From: an uncultured Cohaesibacter sp.
GTDB taxonomy: Bacteria > Pseudomonadota > Alphaproteobacteria > Rhizobiales > Cohaesibacteraceae
Direction: 5' to 3'
NCBI RefSeq assembly: GCF_963676485.1
Contig: NZ_OY781114.1
Coordinates: 3,922,501 to 3,986,500, forward strand
Length of the DNA: 64,000 bases
Positions 1 through 8,732 of this stretch are shown here, in pieces; position 1 is the stretch's first letter, and the number at the start of each line of letters is the position of its first letter. The notes under the pieces are model-generated. The model was given only the letters and a program-made list of their open reading frames with translations. It did not search any database and was not told the DNA's origin. The translations under genes were made by a program, and so were the position numbers.

Positions 1-455
1 TTTTCTTCTATCATTTGCAGATGCAGCCTCTTGAGGCGACATTGCCTTTGTTGCTCGAGAAGTGCCTTGAGAAGGGGTGGCGGGCGTTTGTCCAGACGGG
101 CAGCGAAGAAAGAGCCCATGTGCTCGATACCCATCTGTGGACCTGGCGGGAAGACAGTTTCCTCGCGCATGGTTTGCATGGCTCCGCGCATGCGGAGCGG
201 CAGCCTATCCTGATTGCACCGCAGGGTTTGCCCGCAGCCAATAAAGCGCAGGTGCGCTTTTTTGTCGATGGGGCAAGGCCCGAAGAGAAGCTCACCCTGC
301 TGGAAGGGTTGGAGCGGGCGATCCTGATGTTTGACGGCTCCAGCAACGAGGCCTTGCAGGCAGCGCGTGTCAGCTGGAAAGCCCTTAAGGAGGCGGGGTA
401 TCCCGTTACCTACTGGCAGCAGACATCCAGAGGTGGCTGGGAAAAGAAAGCCTGA
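1..455 (+). CDS. holC: DNA polymerase III subunit chi (partial, 5' end outside window)
   Basis: This is the C-terminal part of HolC, the clamp-loader-associated chi subunit that links the replicative polymerase to single-strand binding protein. The reading frame is open to the left edge and its first visible residues, FFYHLQMQPLEATLPLLLEK, match the family's FYHL..PLE..LP.LLEK N-terminus. The true start therefore lies just upstream of base 1, and the TTG at 15 is not the start. Later segments typical of the family are the ERAHVLDTHLWTW stretch (chi fold) and FVDGA. About 151 residues are visible, near the usual 145-150. In alphaproteobacteria holC usually follows pepA, but that neighbour is not visible here. 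Confidence is high for identity; only the start is missing. Confidence 0.93.
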   Translation, partial: FFYHLQMQPLEATLPLLLEKCLEKGWRAFVQTGSEERAHVLDTHLWTWREDSFLAHGLHGSAHAERQPILIAPQGLPAANKAQVRFFVDGARPEEKLTLLEGLERAILMFDGSSNEALQAARVSWKALKEAGYPVTYWQQTSRGGWEKKA

Positions 456-521
456 TAAATCAGAAAGAAAGCGGAACTTATCGTGTGTTTGAAGCGTTGA
501 ATCCCCATAGTCCAGCGCGCG

Positions 522-549
522 TTTGCCCCTGCCTTGAGAGTGGGGCAAA
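522..549. other. Stem-loop between holC and ldh
   Basis: TTTGCCCC (522-529) and GGGGCAAA (542-549) form an 8-bp perfect inverted repeat around a 12-nt loop. No T-run follows on either strand, so it is not a classical terminator. It could end the holC transcript weakly or sit in the ldh leader. Confidence 0.3.
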
Positions 550-639
550 TGGTCTAGCGGATAAACGCCTAGATCTCTTTGGTACATCAATATGATGCGC
601 TAGTATCATGGCGGACGAACCCTTTTTCAGGAGGCATTC

Positions 640-1578
640 ATGAAAGTCGGAATTGTTGGTGCGGGTATGGTTGGCTCGGCGGCGGGCTATGCTATAGCCC
701 TGCGGGGCACTGCCAGTCAGGTGGTTTTTGTCGATTACAAACCCGAATTCGCCATAGCGCAGGCGCAGGACATTGCGCATGCGACGCCCTTTGTCTCTTC
801 AACGGTGGTTACGGCAGGTGATTATGATGCTCTTGAAGGGGCCGATATCGTCATTCTGTCTGCCGGTGTGGGGCAGAAACCCGGAGAAAGCCGCCTTGAC
901 CTCTTGGCGCGCAATGCCGAGGTATTCAACCAGATTATCGGAAAGGTGCTCGCTGTGGCACCGGATGCCATTCTGCTGGTTGCCTCCAATCCCGTTGATA
1001 TCATGACGCAGATTGCAACGCGGCTTTCCGGATTGCCACCGCATCGGGTGATCGGCTCGGGCACCATGCTTGATACGGCACGTTTCCGCCATTTGATCGG
1101 GCATCATCTGGGCATTTCGCCCCAGTCTGTTCATGCCTATGTGTTGGGTGAGCATGGTGATAGCGAGATTCTGGCCTGGTCATCGGCGCGGGCAGGGGCT
1201 TTGACTGTCGAAGAGTTCGCCGCCAATATCAAATCGCCGCTTACTGCCTCTGTCAAGGACCGGATCGATGATGGCGTTCGCAATGCCGCCTATACCATCA
1301 TCAAGGGCAAGGGCGCCACATGGTATGGCATCGGGGCAGGCCTTGAGCGTATTGTAAGAGCCGTTGCCAAGGATGAGAAAGCCGTGCTGTCGCTCTCTAT
1401 TGTTACGCCGAATGTGGAAGGCGTGCGCCATGTTGCCTTGTCAGTGCCGCGTGTTATCGGTCGCAACGGCATTGAGCTCGATCTTTTGCCTGAGCTTGAT
1501 GAATCTGAACACGAAGCCTTGCGCAAGTCGGCCAGCATGCTCAAGCAAACGGTTGATGCCGTAAAATTCCAGAGCTGA
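640..1578 (+). CDS. ldh: L-lactate dehydrogenase (NAD-dependent)
   Basis: This NAD-dependent 2-hydroxyacid dehydrogenase of the LDH/MDH superfamily interconverts pyruvate and L-lactate. The N-terminal Rossmann motif is GAGMVGSA (residues 7-14) and the NAD-binding Asp is in FVDYK (32). Substrate discrimination falls in GVGQKPGESRLDL: Gln79 sits where LDHs carry Gln and malate dehydrogenases carry Arg, which favours lactate dehydrogenase. Arg85, Asp145/Arg148 (MLDTARFR) and His172 (GEHGDSE) supply the catalytic set. At 312 residues it has normal length. The start ATG follows CAGGAGG at a good distance. It stands alone and converges on the aldo/keto reductase. The specificity call is inferred from one residue, so an atypical malate dehydrogenase remains possible. 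Confidence 0.88.
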   Translation: MKVGIVGAGMVGSAAGYAIALRGTASQVVFVDYKPEFAIAQAQDIAHATPFVSSTVVTAGDYDALEGADIVILSAGVGQKPGESRLDLLARNAEVFNQIIGKVLAVAPDAILLVASNPVDIMTQIATRLSGLPPHRVIGSGTMLDTARFRHLIGHHLGISPQSVHAYVLGEHGDSEILAWSSARAGALTVEEFAANIKSPLTASVKDRIDDGVRNAAYTIIKGKGATWYGIGAGLERIVRAVAKDEKAVLSLSIVTPNVEGVRHVALSVPRVIGRNGIELDLLPELDESEHEALRKSASMLKQTVDAVKFQS

Positions 1579-1603
1579 GAGAGCGCTTTCTGCAAGAGTG
1601 GAT

Positions 1604-1627
1604 AAAAGGGGCGAAAGGCCCCTCTTT
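1604..1627. terminator. Terminator between ldh and aldo/keto reductase
   Basis: GGGGC (1608-1612), loop GAAAG, GCCCC (1618-1622), flanked by AAAA on the left and TCTTTGTTG on the right. It lies between two convergent genes and is a short rho-independent-type hairpin best suited to ldh. Confidence 0.55.
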
Positions 1628-1633
1628 GTTGTT

Positions 1634-2467
1634 CTACAAAATTGCCAGCGAGGTTGCTCTGGTTGGTGGTGGGAAGAGGCGGTCCAGTTCGGTCAGAGTC
1701 TCATCAGAGAGATCAATTTCGAGCGCGTGAGCATTTTCCTCCACATGCGCCACGGTTCCTGCTTTTGGAATGGCCACAAGGCCGGATTTGCGAATGACCC
1801 ACGCCAGAGCCAATTGCGCTGGTGTGAGGCTCAGATCGGAGGCCAGTGATGCTAGATCTGGCTTGGACAAGAGGCGGGCCTGCTCAATGGGCGAATAGGC
1901 CATGATGGGGAAGCCATCCTCCCGAGCTTGCGGCAGCAAGTCCCATTCGATGCCGCGACGGGTGAGATTATAGAGCACCTGATTGGTCGCTACCTGATCT
2001 CCTCCTTGGGAACTCATCAGTTCGGTCATGTCATTGAGGTCGAAATTCGAGACACCCCAATGGCGGATCTTGCCTGCTTTTTGAAGCGCTTCGAAGGCCG
2101 CTATGGTTTCTTCGAGTGGATGAGGGCCGGGCCAATGGAGCAAGTAGAGATCGAGCCGATCGGTGCCCAAGCGGGAAAGGGAGGCTTCGCATGCCTCGAT
2201 CGTGCCTTCATGGCTGGCATTGAATGGCAAAACCTTGGAGACGAGAAAAACGTCGTCGCGCATGGGGGCTATCGCCTCTCCAACCACGCGCTCTGATTTG
2301 CCGGATCCATACATTTCTGCAGTGTCGATGAGTGTCATGCCCAGCTCGACCCCGCGGCGCAAAGAAGCTATTTCGTCGGCTTTGCGGGATGGTTCATCGC
2401 CCATATACCAGGAGCCTTGTCCCAATGCGGGCACTTCGTCCTTTTGTGCAAATGTGACTGTTTTCAT
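1634..2467 (-). CDS. Aldo/keto reductase
   Basis: This NADPH-dependent aldo/keto reductase (AKR) of 277 residues reduces carbonyls; the substrate is not evident. Family signatures are visible: LIDTAEMYGSGKSERVVG (catalytic Asp and Tyr of the first AKR signature), LYLLHWPG with the catalytic His, GKIRHWGVSNFD, and the cofactor-binding C-terminal stretch KSGLVAIPKAG. The start is set at the ATG followed by MKTVTFAQ because GGAGGAG lies 7 bases upstream; an in-frame ATG 60 bases further up has no such site. It is similar to the YtbE/DkgA-type stress reductases. It shares orientation with the glyoxalase-fold gene and ABC-F gene behind it, but an 87-base gap leaves co-transcription uncertain. Confidence 0.9.
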   Translation of the reverse strand: MKTVTFAQKDEVPALGQGSWYMGDEPSRKADEIASLRRGVELGMTLIDTAEMYGSGKSERVVGEAIAPMRDDVFLVSKVLPFNASHEGTIEACEASLSRLGTDRLDLYLLHWPGPHPLEETIAAFEALQKAGKIRHWGVSNFDLNDMTELMSSQGGDQVATNQVLYNLTRRGIEWDLLPQAREDGFPIMAYSPIEQARLLSKPDLASLASDLSLTPAQLALAWVIRKSGLVAIPKAGTVAHVEENAHALEIDLSDETLTELDRLFPPPTRATSLAIL

Positions 2468-2554
2468 TATGGTCTCCTCCCTCCCGGCGCTGTTGGGCGT
2501 GATCAGATAATGGGAGGATGTCACCACAAGATTGCGGGTATTGCAAATGGAGGT

Positions 2555-2956
2555 TTAGTGGGGCGTGGAATATTCAACCAAATCCCACAGGTTGCCATAG
2601 AGATCTTCAAAGACCGCTACGGTGCCGTAATCTGCTTCCAGAGGAGGTCTGATAAAGGTGATGCCCCGCTCTTGATAGAGCTTATAATCACGCCAGAAGT
2701 CGTCTGTTTCCAGAAACAGGAATACCCGGCCGCCGGCCTGATCGCCGATATAGCGGGCCTCATGGTCGTTCTTGGCGCGGGCAAGGAGCAGGGAGGTCTT
2801 GCCTTCTCCCTTGGGGCGCACCACCACCCAACGCTTGTCCTGCGCTGGCTGATAGGTATCGTCGATGAGCTCGAACCCTAGCTTTTCGGTATAGAAGGCA
2901 ATCGCTTCATCATAGTCGCGCACGACAATGGCGATGAGGGACATGGATTGAGACAT
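2555..2956 (-). CDS. VOC (glyoxalase/bleomycin-resistance fold) family protein
   Basis: This small 133-residue protein has the vicinal oxygen chelate fold. The first beta-alpha-beta module is visible as AIVVRDYDEAIAFYTEKLGFEL, and the second as VFLFLETDDFWRDYKLYQERGI followed by YGTVAVFEDLYGNLWDLVEY, whose terminal acidic residue is the typical metal ligand. Members include glyoxalases, dioxygenases and antibiotic-binding proteins, and the substrate here cannot be told. The start ATG at 2956 gives MSQSMSLIAIVV; the second Met four residues later is also possible. It is transcribed just after the ABC-F gene with only an 18-base gap, so the two probably share a transcript. Confidence 0.85.
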   Translation of the reverse strand: MSQSMSLIAIVVRDYDEAIAFYTEKLGFELIDDTYQPAQDKRWVVVRPKGEGKTSLLLARAKNDHEARYIGDQAGGRVFLFLETDDFWRDYKLYQERGITFIRPPLEADYGTVAVFEDLYGNLWDLVEYSTPH

Positions 2957-2974
2957 TGTAATTGCCTTTCCTTT

Positions 2975-4855
2975 TCAATCTTCCAATTCTTCGGACATTT
3001 CCAGCCACTTCTCTTCGAGCTTGTCGAGGAGGGTGGCAAGGTCGGCGCGATCCTTGGAGAGCTTGGCGCCCTTCTCCGGGAATTTGGCATAGAGTTCCGG
3101 ATCGGCGAGCATGTCATCGATTTTGTCCATGCGCTCGCGAATCTTGTCCATGTCCCGCTCGGCAGCCTGGATCTTGCGGCGCAGCGGTGCTTGTTCTTTG
3201 CGCTTTTCTGCGGCCGAACGGCGCTTTTCCTGAGCCTGATTGGTGTCTCCGGCTGCCACCTTTTCCTTTTGCGTGCTGTCAGGGCTGTTGCGCGAACTGA
3301 GCAACAGCCGGCGATAATCTTCCAGATCTCCGTCATAGGGCTTGCAGGTGCCATCATGCACCAGCCACAGCCGATCCACGCAGGCTTCCAGCAAGTGACG
3401 GTCATGGGAAATCAGCAGAACCGCGCCTTCATACTCGTTGATGGCATGGACCAGTGCTTCGCGGCTGTCGATATCGAGATGGTTGGTCGGTTCGTCAAGG
3501 ATGAGCAGATGAGGCCCATCAAAGGTCGCCAATCCTAGCAACAGGCGCGCTTTCTCCCCACCCGAGAGGCTCTTGGCTGCAATGTCCATCTTTTCTGTGC
3601 CAAGGCCCATCTGGGCGACGCGAGCGCGCACCTTGGGTTCGGTGGCATCCGGCATCAGAGTGCGCACATGGTCATAGGCACTGTCGTTGGGTCGCAATTC
3701 GTCCAGCTGATGCTGGGCGAAGAAGGCGATCTTGAGCTTGCCCGCGCGGAAGATGGTGCCGTCCTGGATGTCCAGCCGGTCGGAGATCAGCTTGGCAAAG
3801 GTCGATTTGCCGTTGCCGTTGGCTCCCAGAAGCGCAAGGCGGTCATCGGGATCGATGCGCAGGCTCATATTCCTCAGAATCGGTTTGCTATCCTCATAGC
3901 CGACAGAGGCCTTCTCCAGCCGGATGATTGGTGGCGCGAGCCCTTTTTCCGGATTGGGAAAATGGATCGGCTTGACGTGATCTTCCATGACTGCCGCAAT
4001 GGGAGACATTTTCTCCAGTGCTTTCAAGCGGCTTTGTGCCTGCTTGGCCTTGGAGGCCTTGTAGCGGAAGCGTTCGACAAAGGCTTCCATATGCTTGCGC
4101 TGTTCAAGCTGCTTGGTGCGCATTTTCTGCTGCAGCTCAAGCTGTTCGCGGCGGGTGCGCTCAAAGTTGTCATAGCCGCCGCGATAGGCGGTCAGCTTCA
4201 ATTGATCAAGATGGGCGATATGGTCCACAGCCTTGTTGAGCAGATCACGGTCATGGCTGATGATCATCACCGTGTAAGGATAGCGGGAGATATAGCTTTC
4301 CAGCCACAGGGTGCCTTCAAGGTCGAGATAGTTGGTTGGCTCGTCAAGCAGCAACAAATCCGGCTCGGAAAAGAGAATGGCTGCAAGCGCCACGCGCATG
4401 CGCCACCCACCGGAAAAATCGGCTGTAGGGCGGGCCTGTGCTTCTGCATCAAATCCCAAACCATGAAGAATCGTTGCGGCGCGGGCCTCGGCGGAATGGG
4501 CGCCGATATCGGCAAGGCGCAGCTGGATTTCCGCGATGCGTTCCGGATCAGTTGCCGTTTCGGATTCGGCCAGTAGCCGTGCCCGCTCCAGATCGGCCTT
4601 CAGGACGAATTCAAGAAGGCTCTCTTGCGAGGCGGGCGCTTCCTGCGCAACCTGACCGATGCGCGCGCCTCTGCGAATCGTGGCGCTACCGCTTTCGGGC
4701 GCGATCTCTCCGACCAGCAGCTTGAACAACGTGGATTTGCCCGTGCCATTGCGCCCGACCAGGCCCATCTTGCAGCCTTCGGGAACAACGAGTGTGGCGT
4801 CTTCCAACAGGGTTCGGCCAGCGATGCGATAAGTAAGGTTGTTTATATGCAGCAT
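2975..4855 (-). CDS. ABC-F family ATP-binding protein
   Basis: This 626-residue soluble protein has two ABC ATPase domains and no membrane segments, the ABC-F architecture whose members act on the ribosome. Domain 1 has Walker A GRNGTGKST, signature FSGGWRMRVALA and Walker B LLLLDEPTNYLD. The interdomain linker is a charged helical stretch (EQRKHMEAFVERFRYKASKAKQ region) typical of the P-site tRNA-interaction motif. Domain 2 has Walker A GANGNGKST, signature LSGGEKARLLLGL and LLILDEPTNHLDI. A lysine/glutamate-rich coiled-coil tail follows, as in YheS/Uup-like proteins. The start is the ATG giving MLHINNLTYRIAG, where homologues begin; the open frame upstream lacks family sequence. It is divergent from the glutathione transferase gene. 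Confidence 0.92.
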   Translation of the reverse strand: MLHINNLTYRIAGRTLLEDATLVVPEGCKMGLVGRNGTGKSTLFKLLVGEIAPESGSATIRRGARIGQVAQEAPASQESLLEFVLKADLERARLLAESETATDPERIAEIQLRLADIGAHSAEARAATILHGLGFDAEAQARPTADFSGGWRMRVALAAILFSEPDLLLLDEPTNYLDLEGTLWLESYISRYPYTVMIISHDRDLLNKAVDHIAHLDQLKLTAYRGGYDNFERTRREQLELQQKMRTKQLEQRKHMEAFVERFRYKASKAKQAQSRLKALEKMSPIAAVMEDHVKPIHFPNPEKGLAPPIIRLEKASVGYEDSKPILRNMSLRIDPDDRLALLGANGNGKSTFAKLISDRLDIQDGTIFRAGKLKIAFFAQHQLDELRPNDSAYDHVRTLMPDATEPKVRARVAQMGLGTEKMDIAAKSLSGGEKARLLLGLATFDGPHLLILDEPTNHLDIDSREALVHAINEYEGAVLLISHDRHLLEACVDRLWLVHDGTCKPYDGDLEDYRRLLLSSRNSPDSTQKEKVAAGDTNQAQEKRRSAAEKRKEQAPLRRKIQAAERDMDKIRERMDKIDDMLADPELYAKFPEKGAKLSKDRADLATLLDKLEEKWLEMSEELED

Positions 4856-5056
4856 AATGGGAGCCTTTTGCCTTATTTCGCAGCGGTTGGCAATCGCAGC
4901 CAATGCAATCTCTTGGCTTGATCCTTTTTTGCAACAGTGAATACAACCGTTTCGGGTGCCTTGCGCATAAAGCACAAGTGTTTTGCAACTTGTGCTGGCC
5001 AATCTTTCCTGATCCCTGCATTATACGCGGCCCCGAACCCTTATGAGGAGTGTATG

Positions 5057-5743
5057 ATGACGATCAAGCTATATGATCTTTGTGCTGCAGATAGGGATTT
5101 GCGGTTTTCTCCAGCTTGTTGGCGAACCCGCATGGCTTTGGCTCACAAGGGGCTTGAGGTGGAAACGGTCGCAACGCTGTTTACCGAGATCAGATCCATC
5201 GAAGGAGGCGGTCAGAAGACCGTTCCGGTGATCGAAGATGCAGGCGCTGTTGTTCGTAATTCCTTTTCTATCGCCCTGTATCTGGAAGAAAAATATCCAG
5301 ATTTGCCATCCTTGTTTGGCGGCGACGGTGGGCAAAAGATGGCGCACTTTATCGATCGTTGGGCCGATGTCTTTATAGACAAGCAATTGGTTCGCTTTTG
5401 CCTTTTGGACATTTATCACAAGCTGGATGAACAGGATCAGCCATATTTTCGCGCCAGCCGAGAGAAGCGCTTCGGTTGTGCGCTCGAAGAAGTGGGCGGG
5501 CGTTCGCCTGAGCGCCTTGAGGCTTTCAGGGAAAGCCTTCTGCCCATGCGTCTTGCATTGCGTGATAGGAGGTTTCTTGGCGGAGAGACACCACTCTATG
5601 CGGACTATAGCATCTTCGGCTCATTTCAATGGGCGCGCATGGTCTCCGATTTTTCCTTGTTAGAAGAAGGTGATCCGGTGGCAATATGGTTTGACCGTTG
5701 CTTGGACCTGTATGATGGTCTGGGGCGTAATGCTAAAGTATAA
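5057..5743 (+). CDS. Glutathione S-transferase family protein (beta-etherase-like N-terminus)
   Basis: This 228-residue GST-fold protein has an N-terminal thioredoxin-like domain running from TIKLYDL, with the active-site region RFSPACWRTRMALAHKGL. The conserved VPVIED and NSFSIALYLEEKYPD glutathione-contact segments follow, then an all-helical C-terminal domain. The RFSP.CWR.RMALAHKGL pattern resembles the LigE/LigF-type branch of GSTs rather than classical classes; this is pattern recognition, not a measured similarity. GAGGAG at 5045-5050 puts the second of two adjacent ATGs (5057) at the better spacing; ATG 5054 is the alternative. The gene is single and divergent from the ABC-F gene. Confidence 0.85.
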   Translation: MTIKLYDLCAADRDLRFSPACWRTRMALAHKGLEVETVATLFTEIRSIEGGGQKTVPVIEDAGAVVRNSFSIALYLEEKYPDLPSLFGGDGGQKMAHFIDRWADVFIDKQLVRFCLLDIYHKLDEQDQPYFRASREKRFGCALEEVGGRSPERLEAFRESLLPMRLALRDRRFLGGETPLYADYSIFGSFQWARMVSDFSLLEEGDPVAIWFDRCLDLYDGLGRNAKV

Positions 5744-5832
5744 TGCTCTTGTGTGGTTCTGATTTTCTTTCTGCCCGAATGAATGTAATTTCGTGTCTTC
5801 TTGATTTCGTGCGATTTTAAATGGTTTTTTTC

Positions 5833-5861
5833 TTGCGGGTGCTTTGGGGGCAGGCTATATA
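5833..5861 (+). promoter_or_regulatory. Candidate ndk promoter
   Basis: TTGCGG (5833-5838), a 17-base spacer and TATATA (5856-5861) resemble a housekeeping sigma promoter, about 75 bases upstream of the ndk start. No experimental support; the match is by eye. Confidence 0.4.
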
Positions 5862-5937
5862 GCGGCGAAATGCCACCCGCTGGCGCAGGGAAGAGGTGCG
5901 TCGGCTATGGTCAAGCAAAGTCAAGAGGGGAAATACC

Positions 5938-6360
5938 ATGGCGATCGAACGTACATTTTCCATTATCAAACCGGATGCCACCAAACGCAATCTCACCGGC
6001 AAGATTACAGCCAAGCTGGAAGAAGCCGGGCTGCGCGTTGTTGCTTCCAAGCGCATCCGTATGACCAAAGAGCAGGCTGAAGGCTTCTATGCTGAGCATC
6101 AGGGCAAACCGTTCTTTGGTGAACTGGTCGGGTTCATGATTTCCGAGCCGGTCGTTGTTCAGGTCCTTGAAGGCGAAAATGCCATTCTCAAGAACCGTGA
6201 AGTGATGGGAAAGACCAACCCTGCGGAGGCTGACGAAGGCACTATTCGCAAGGAATTTGCCCTGTCCATGAGCGAAAACTCGGTTCACGGTTCTGATGCA
6301 CCTGAAAGCGCTGCACGGGAGATCCAGTTCTTCTTTTCCGATGATGAAATCGTCGGCTAA
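5938..6360 (+). CDS. ndk: Nucleoside diphosphate kinase
   Basis: NDK transfers the gamma phosphate of ATP to nucleoside diphosphates through a phosphohistidine. The 140-residue sequence is textbook: [11 protein letters not shown] at the N-terminus, the nucleotide-binding region [28 protein letters not shown], and the active site [11 protein letters not shown] with catalytic His117. The start MAIERTF is chosen because AAGAGGGG lies just upstream and family members begin at this Met; the 14 extra residues of the longer frame are not family-like. It is a single gene with its own candidate promoter and a strong terminator. Confidence 0.98.
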   Translation: MAIERTFSIIKPDATKRNLTGKITAKLEEAGLRVVASKRIRMTKEQAEGFYAEHQGKPFFGELVGFMISEPVVVQVLEGENAILKNREVMGKTNPAEADEGTIRKEFALSMSENSVHGSDAPESAAREIQFFFSDDEIVG

Positions 6361-6392
6361 ACCAGAGGCTTTGGTTTCTGGTTTCCTGTTTC

Positions 6393-6426
6393 AAGCCTCC
6401 GAGCTTCAGGGTTCGGAGGCTTCTTT
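6393..6426 (+). terminator. ndk terminator
   Basis: A perfect 10-bp stem AAGCCTCCGA (6393-6402) / TCGGAGGCTT (6413-6422) with a 10-nt loop, followed by CTTTG. It lies 32 bases past the ndk stop. Confidence 0.75.
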
Positions 6427-6551
6427 GTATTTTGAGCTGCCCATCTGATGACAATTGGTTGATTTGGGCTGCAAAATTGGTTTGCCGGATTGCTCTCACA
6501 AATGGAATCAGTAAATTGGCCGCATCAGTTTCACTTTTTGAGGGAATGTTC

Positions 6552-6869
6552 ATGTTCAAATTTGGAAGCGGTTACTCCGTTTTGGCTGCGGCTGCGATCT
6601 CTTTGACGATGCTTGGCGCACCGGCGCAGGCTGACGGTTTGACGAAAGATCTTTATCGCGCGCGCATTGTGGATTTCTGTCTGTATGATCGTTGGCCCAA
6701 GGCCAAGAATGGCGAGACGGACGGCATTCTCGCTGCCTGCAAATGTGCGGCCAAAGAGTTCGTGGATGGTCTTGAAGGCAGGGACCTTGAAAGAGCGCTT
6801 AAAAGCGGCAAGCCGGGGTGGAGCCAGAAGCGCACTGTTCTGAGTAAATATGCAGCTTGTAGAAAATAG
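6552..6869 (+). CDS. Small secreted protein with four cysteines, function unknown
   Basis: I do not recognise this 105-residue protein. It starts with a clear signal peptide: short basic N-terminus, hydrophobic run (YSVLAAAAISLTMLG) and an APAQA-DG cleavage site near residue 26. The mature part of about 80 residues is basic and predicted helical, with four cysteines (DFC, AACKC and AACRK), compatible with two disulfides in the periplasm. The start at 6552 is preferred because GAGGGA is 6 bases upstream; the ATG at 6546 abuts that site. It is single, with a shared bidirectional terminator downstream. Coding is supported by the signal peptide and ribosome site, not by known homology. Confidence 0.7.
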   Translation: MFKFGSGYSVLAAAAISLTMLGAPAQADGLTKDLYRARIVDFCLYDRWPKAKNGETDGILAACKCAAKEFVDGLEGRDLERALKSGKPGWSQKRTVLSKYAACRK

Positions 6870-6894
6870 CGCCAAGAATTTGATTTTGATACGG

Positions 6895-6932
6895 AAAAGC
6901 CGATGAATGTTGTATGCGTTCATCGGCTTTTT
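6895..6932. terminator. Bidirectional terminator
   Basis: A 13-bp perfect inverted repeat, AAAAGCCGATGAA (6895-6907) and TTCATCGGCTTTT (6919-6931), with A-run and T-run flanks. It lies between the convergent small secreted protein gene and purN and can serve both. Confidence 0.85.
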
Positions 6933-6971
6933 CATGACTGTGCGCAATGTGGGCGAGCGATGAGCGCCAGC

Positions 6972-7634
6972 CTAGTGGAACACAAAGCGCTCCACAGGTT
7001 GCTTGTCGTCTTCCTCTTCTCTTATGATCACCCGCATGCCGTCCACTTTGACTCTGTCTGCTGCGACCAATGCCACTGCGCGGGGATAGACCTTGTGTTC
7101 CATCACGAGGATGCGTTTGGCGAGACTGTCTTCGTCATCTTCATCCAGAACCGGCACCGCGGCCTGCGTGATGATGGGGCCGGAATCCATGTCAGCGCGG
7201 ACGAAATGTACGGTGCAGCCAGCAAGGCGGCAGCCTGTATCGATGGCGCGTTTGTGGGTATGCAGGCCTTTGAAAGAAGGCAGGAGCGAAGGGTGGATGT
7301 TGAGCATGCGGTCATGCCATTGTTCCACGAAGCCCGACGTCAGAATGCGCATGAAGCCGGCGAGCACTACCAGCTCGATATTATGGGACACCAGAACAGA
7401 CTGGAGTTCCGCGTCGAACGCCTCGCGGTCACCCTTGTAGGGGCGATGATCGACAACGGCCGTGGCAATGCCTTCACCTGCAGCGGTTTCCAAGCCCTTG
7501 GCATCGGCATTGTTGGCCAGCACAAGGGCTATTTCTGCGGGATAGTCTTCTGCTCTTGCGGCTTCGAGAATCGCGGTCATGTTGCTACCGCGCCCTGAAA
7601 TCAGGATCGCGGTGCGCTTTTTTGCCTTGGCCAT
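6972..7634 (-). CDS. purN: Phosphoribosylglycinamide formyltransferase
   Basis: PurN formylates glycinamide ribonucleotide using 10-formyltetrahydrofolate, the third step of purine synthesis. Visible motifs are the N-terminal phosphate loop ISGRGSNM, the catalytic region LAGFMRILTSGF, the NIHPSLLPSFKG signature with its Asn-His pair, and VRADMDSGPII with the catalytic Asp. At 220 residues it is close to the normal length. The start MAKAKKRTAILISG fits the family. It follows purM with 6 bases between stop and start, so purM-purN is one operon, as in many bacteria. Confidence 0.97.
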   Translation of the reverse strand: MAKAKKRTAILISGRGSNMTAILEAARAEDYPAEIALVLANNADAKGLETAAGEGIATAVVDHRPYKGDREAFDAELQSVLVSHNIELVVLAGFMRILTSGFVEQWHDRMLNIHPSLLPSFKGLHTHKRAIDTGCRLAGCTVHFVRADMDSGPIITQAAVPVLDEDDEDSLAKRILVMEHKVYPRAVALVAADRVKVDGMRVIIREEEDDKQPVERFVFH

Positions 7635-7640
7635 GACAGC

Positions 7641-8732
7641 TCAGCTCCCGAAATTGATCATGCTGTCATAGACGACGGCATCGCCTTCAAGCTCAGCCAG
7701 TGTGCCCAGCCTGAACGGGGCTTCGCCTGCTGCTGTAAGCGTTGCGATCACGGCATCTGCCTTTTCTGGCTCGGCGACGATGATCATGCCGACGCCACAG
7801 TTGAATGTGCGCAGCATTTCCTTGTTGGCGACACCTCCCAGCTTCTGCAACCAGCCAAAGACCGGCGGAGGCGTGACGGCTGCCAGATCAAGATGAGCTG
7901 CCAGACCATCTGGCAGAACGCGCGGGATATTTTCAGGGAAACCACCGCCAGTAATGTGAGCCAGCGCCTTGATGCCACCCGTTTCGCGAATGGCCTTAAG
8001 CGTGGAGCGGACATAGATCCGGGTTGGCTCAAGCAGCGCTTCGCCGATGCTCTTGCCCTCGGCAAAAGGGGCAGGATCGGTGAAGGACAGATTGTTGGCT
8101 TCCAGAATGCGGCGCACCAGAGAGAAACCGTTCGAATGAACGCCCGATGAGGCCAGACCGATGAGCACATCGCCTGCCTTGACATTCGTTGGCAGGAGCG
8201 TTCCGCGCTCGGCAGCGCCGACCGCAAACCCCGCCAGGTCATAATCGTCCTTGGCATACATGCCTGGCATCTCGGCGGTTTCGCCACCGATCAAGGCACA
8301 GTTGGCCTGCTTGCAGCCTTCGGCAATACCGGCAATCACATCGGTTGCCGCTTCGACATCGAGTTTGCCGGTGGCAAAATAGTCGAGAAAGAACAGAGGC
8401 TCTGCACCCTGAACCACCAAATCATTGACGCACATGGCAACAAGATCAATGCCCACGGTGTCATGCTTGCCGGTTTCAATCGCGATTTTCAGCTTGGTGC
8501 CCACGCCATCGTTGGCGGCGACCAGTACGGGGTCGGAAAAGCCTGCGGCCTTCAGGTCGAACAGCCCACCGAAGCCGCCGATCTCGGTATCCGATCCTAA
8601 CCGTGATGTTGCCTTGACGATGGGCTTGATGGCCTTGACCAAGGCATTGCCCGCATCAATATCCACGCCAGCATCTGCGTAGGTTAGGTTGTTTGAGGCG
8701 GAGGAACTAGATTCTTGGGTCTGATCGGACAT
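7641..8732 (-). CDS. purM: Phosphoribosylformylglycinamidine cyclo-ligase
   Basis: PurM (AIR synthetase) closes the imidazole ring of the purine precursor with ATP. The 363-residue sequence has the family landmarks: [22 protein letters not shown], the nucleotide-binding [29 protein letters not shown], and [11 protein letters not shown]. The C-terminal half carries [19 protein letters not shown]. The chosen start is the ATG of [10 protein letters not shown], with GGATCC upstream; the serine-rich first 15 residues are probably a disordered lead-in. It is the first gene of the purM-purN operon and divergent from the permease gene across a 364-base gap. Confidence 0.97.
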   Translation of the reverse strand: MSDQTQESSSSASNNLTYADAGVDIDAGNALVKAIKPIVKATSRLGSDTEIGGFGGLFDLKAAGFSDPVLVAANDGVGTKLKIAIETGKHDTVGIDLVAMCVNDLVVQGAEPLFFLDYFATGKLDVEAATDVIAGIAEGCKQANCALIGGETAEMPGMYAKDDYDLAGFAVGAAERGTLLPTNVKAGDVLIGLASSGVHSNGFSLVRRILEANNLSFTDPAPFAEGKSIGEALLEPTRIYVRSTLKAIRETGGIKALAHITGGGFPENIPRVLPDGLAAHLDLAAVTPPPVFGWLQKLGGVANKEMLRTFNCGVGMIIVAEPEKADAVIATLTAAGEAPFRLGTLAELEGDAVVYDSMINFGS

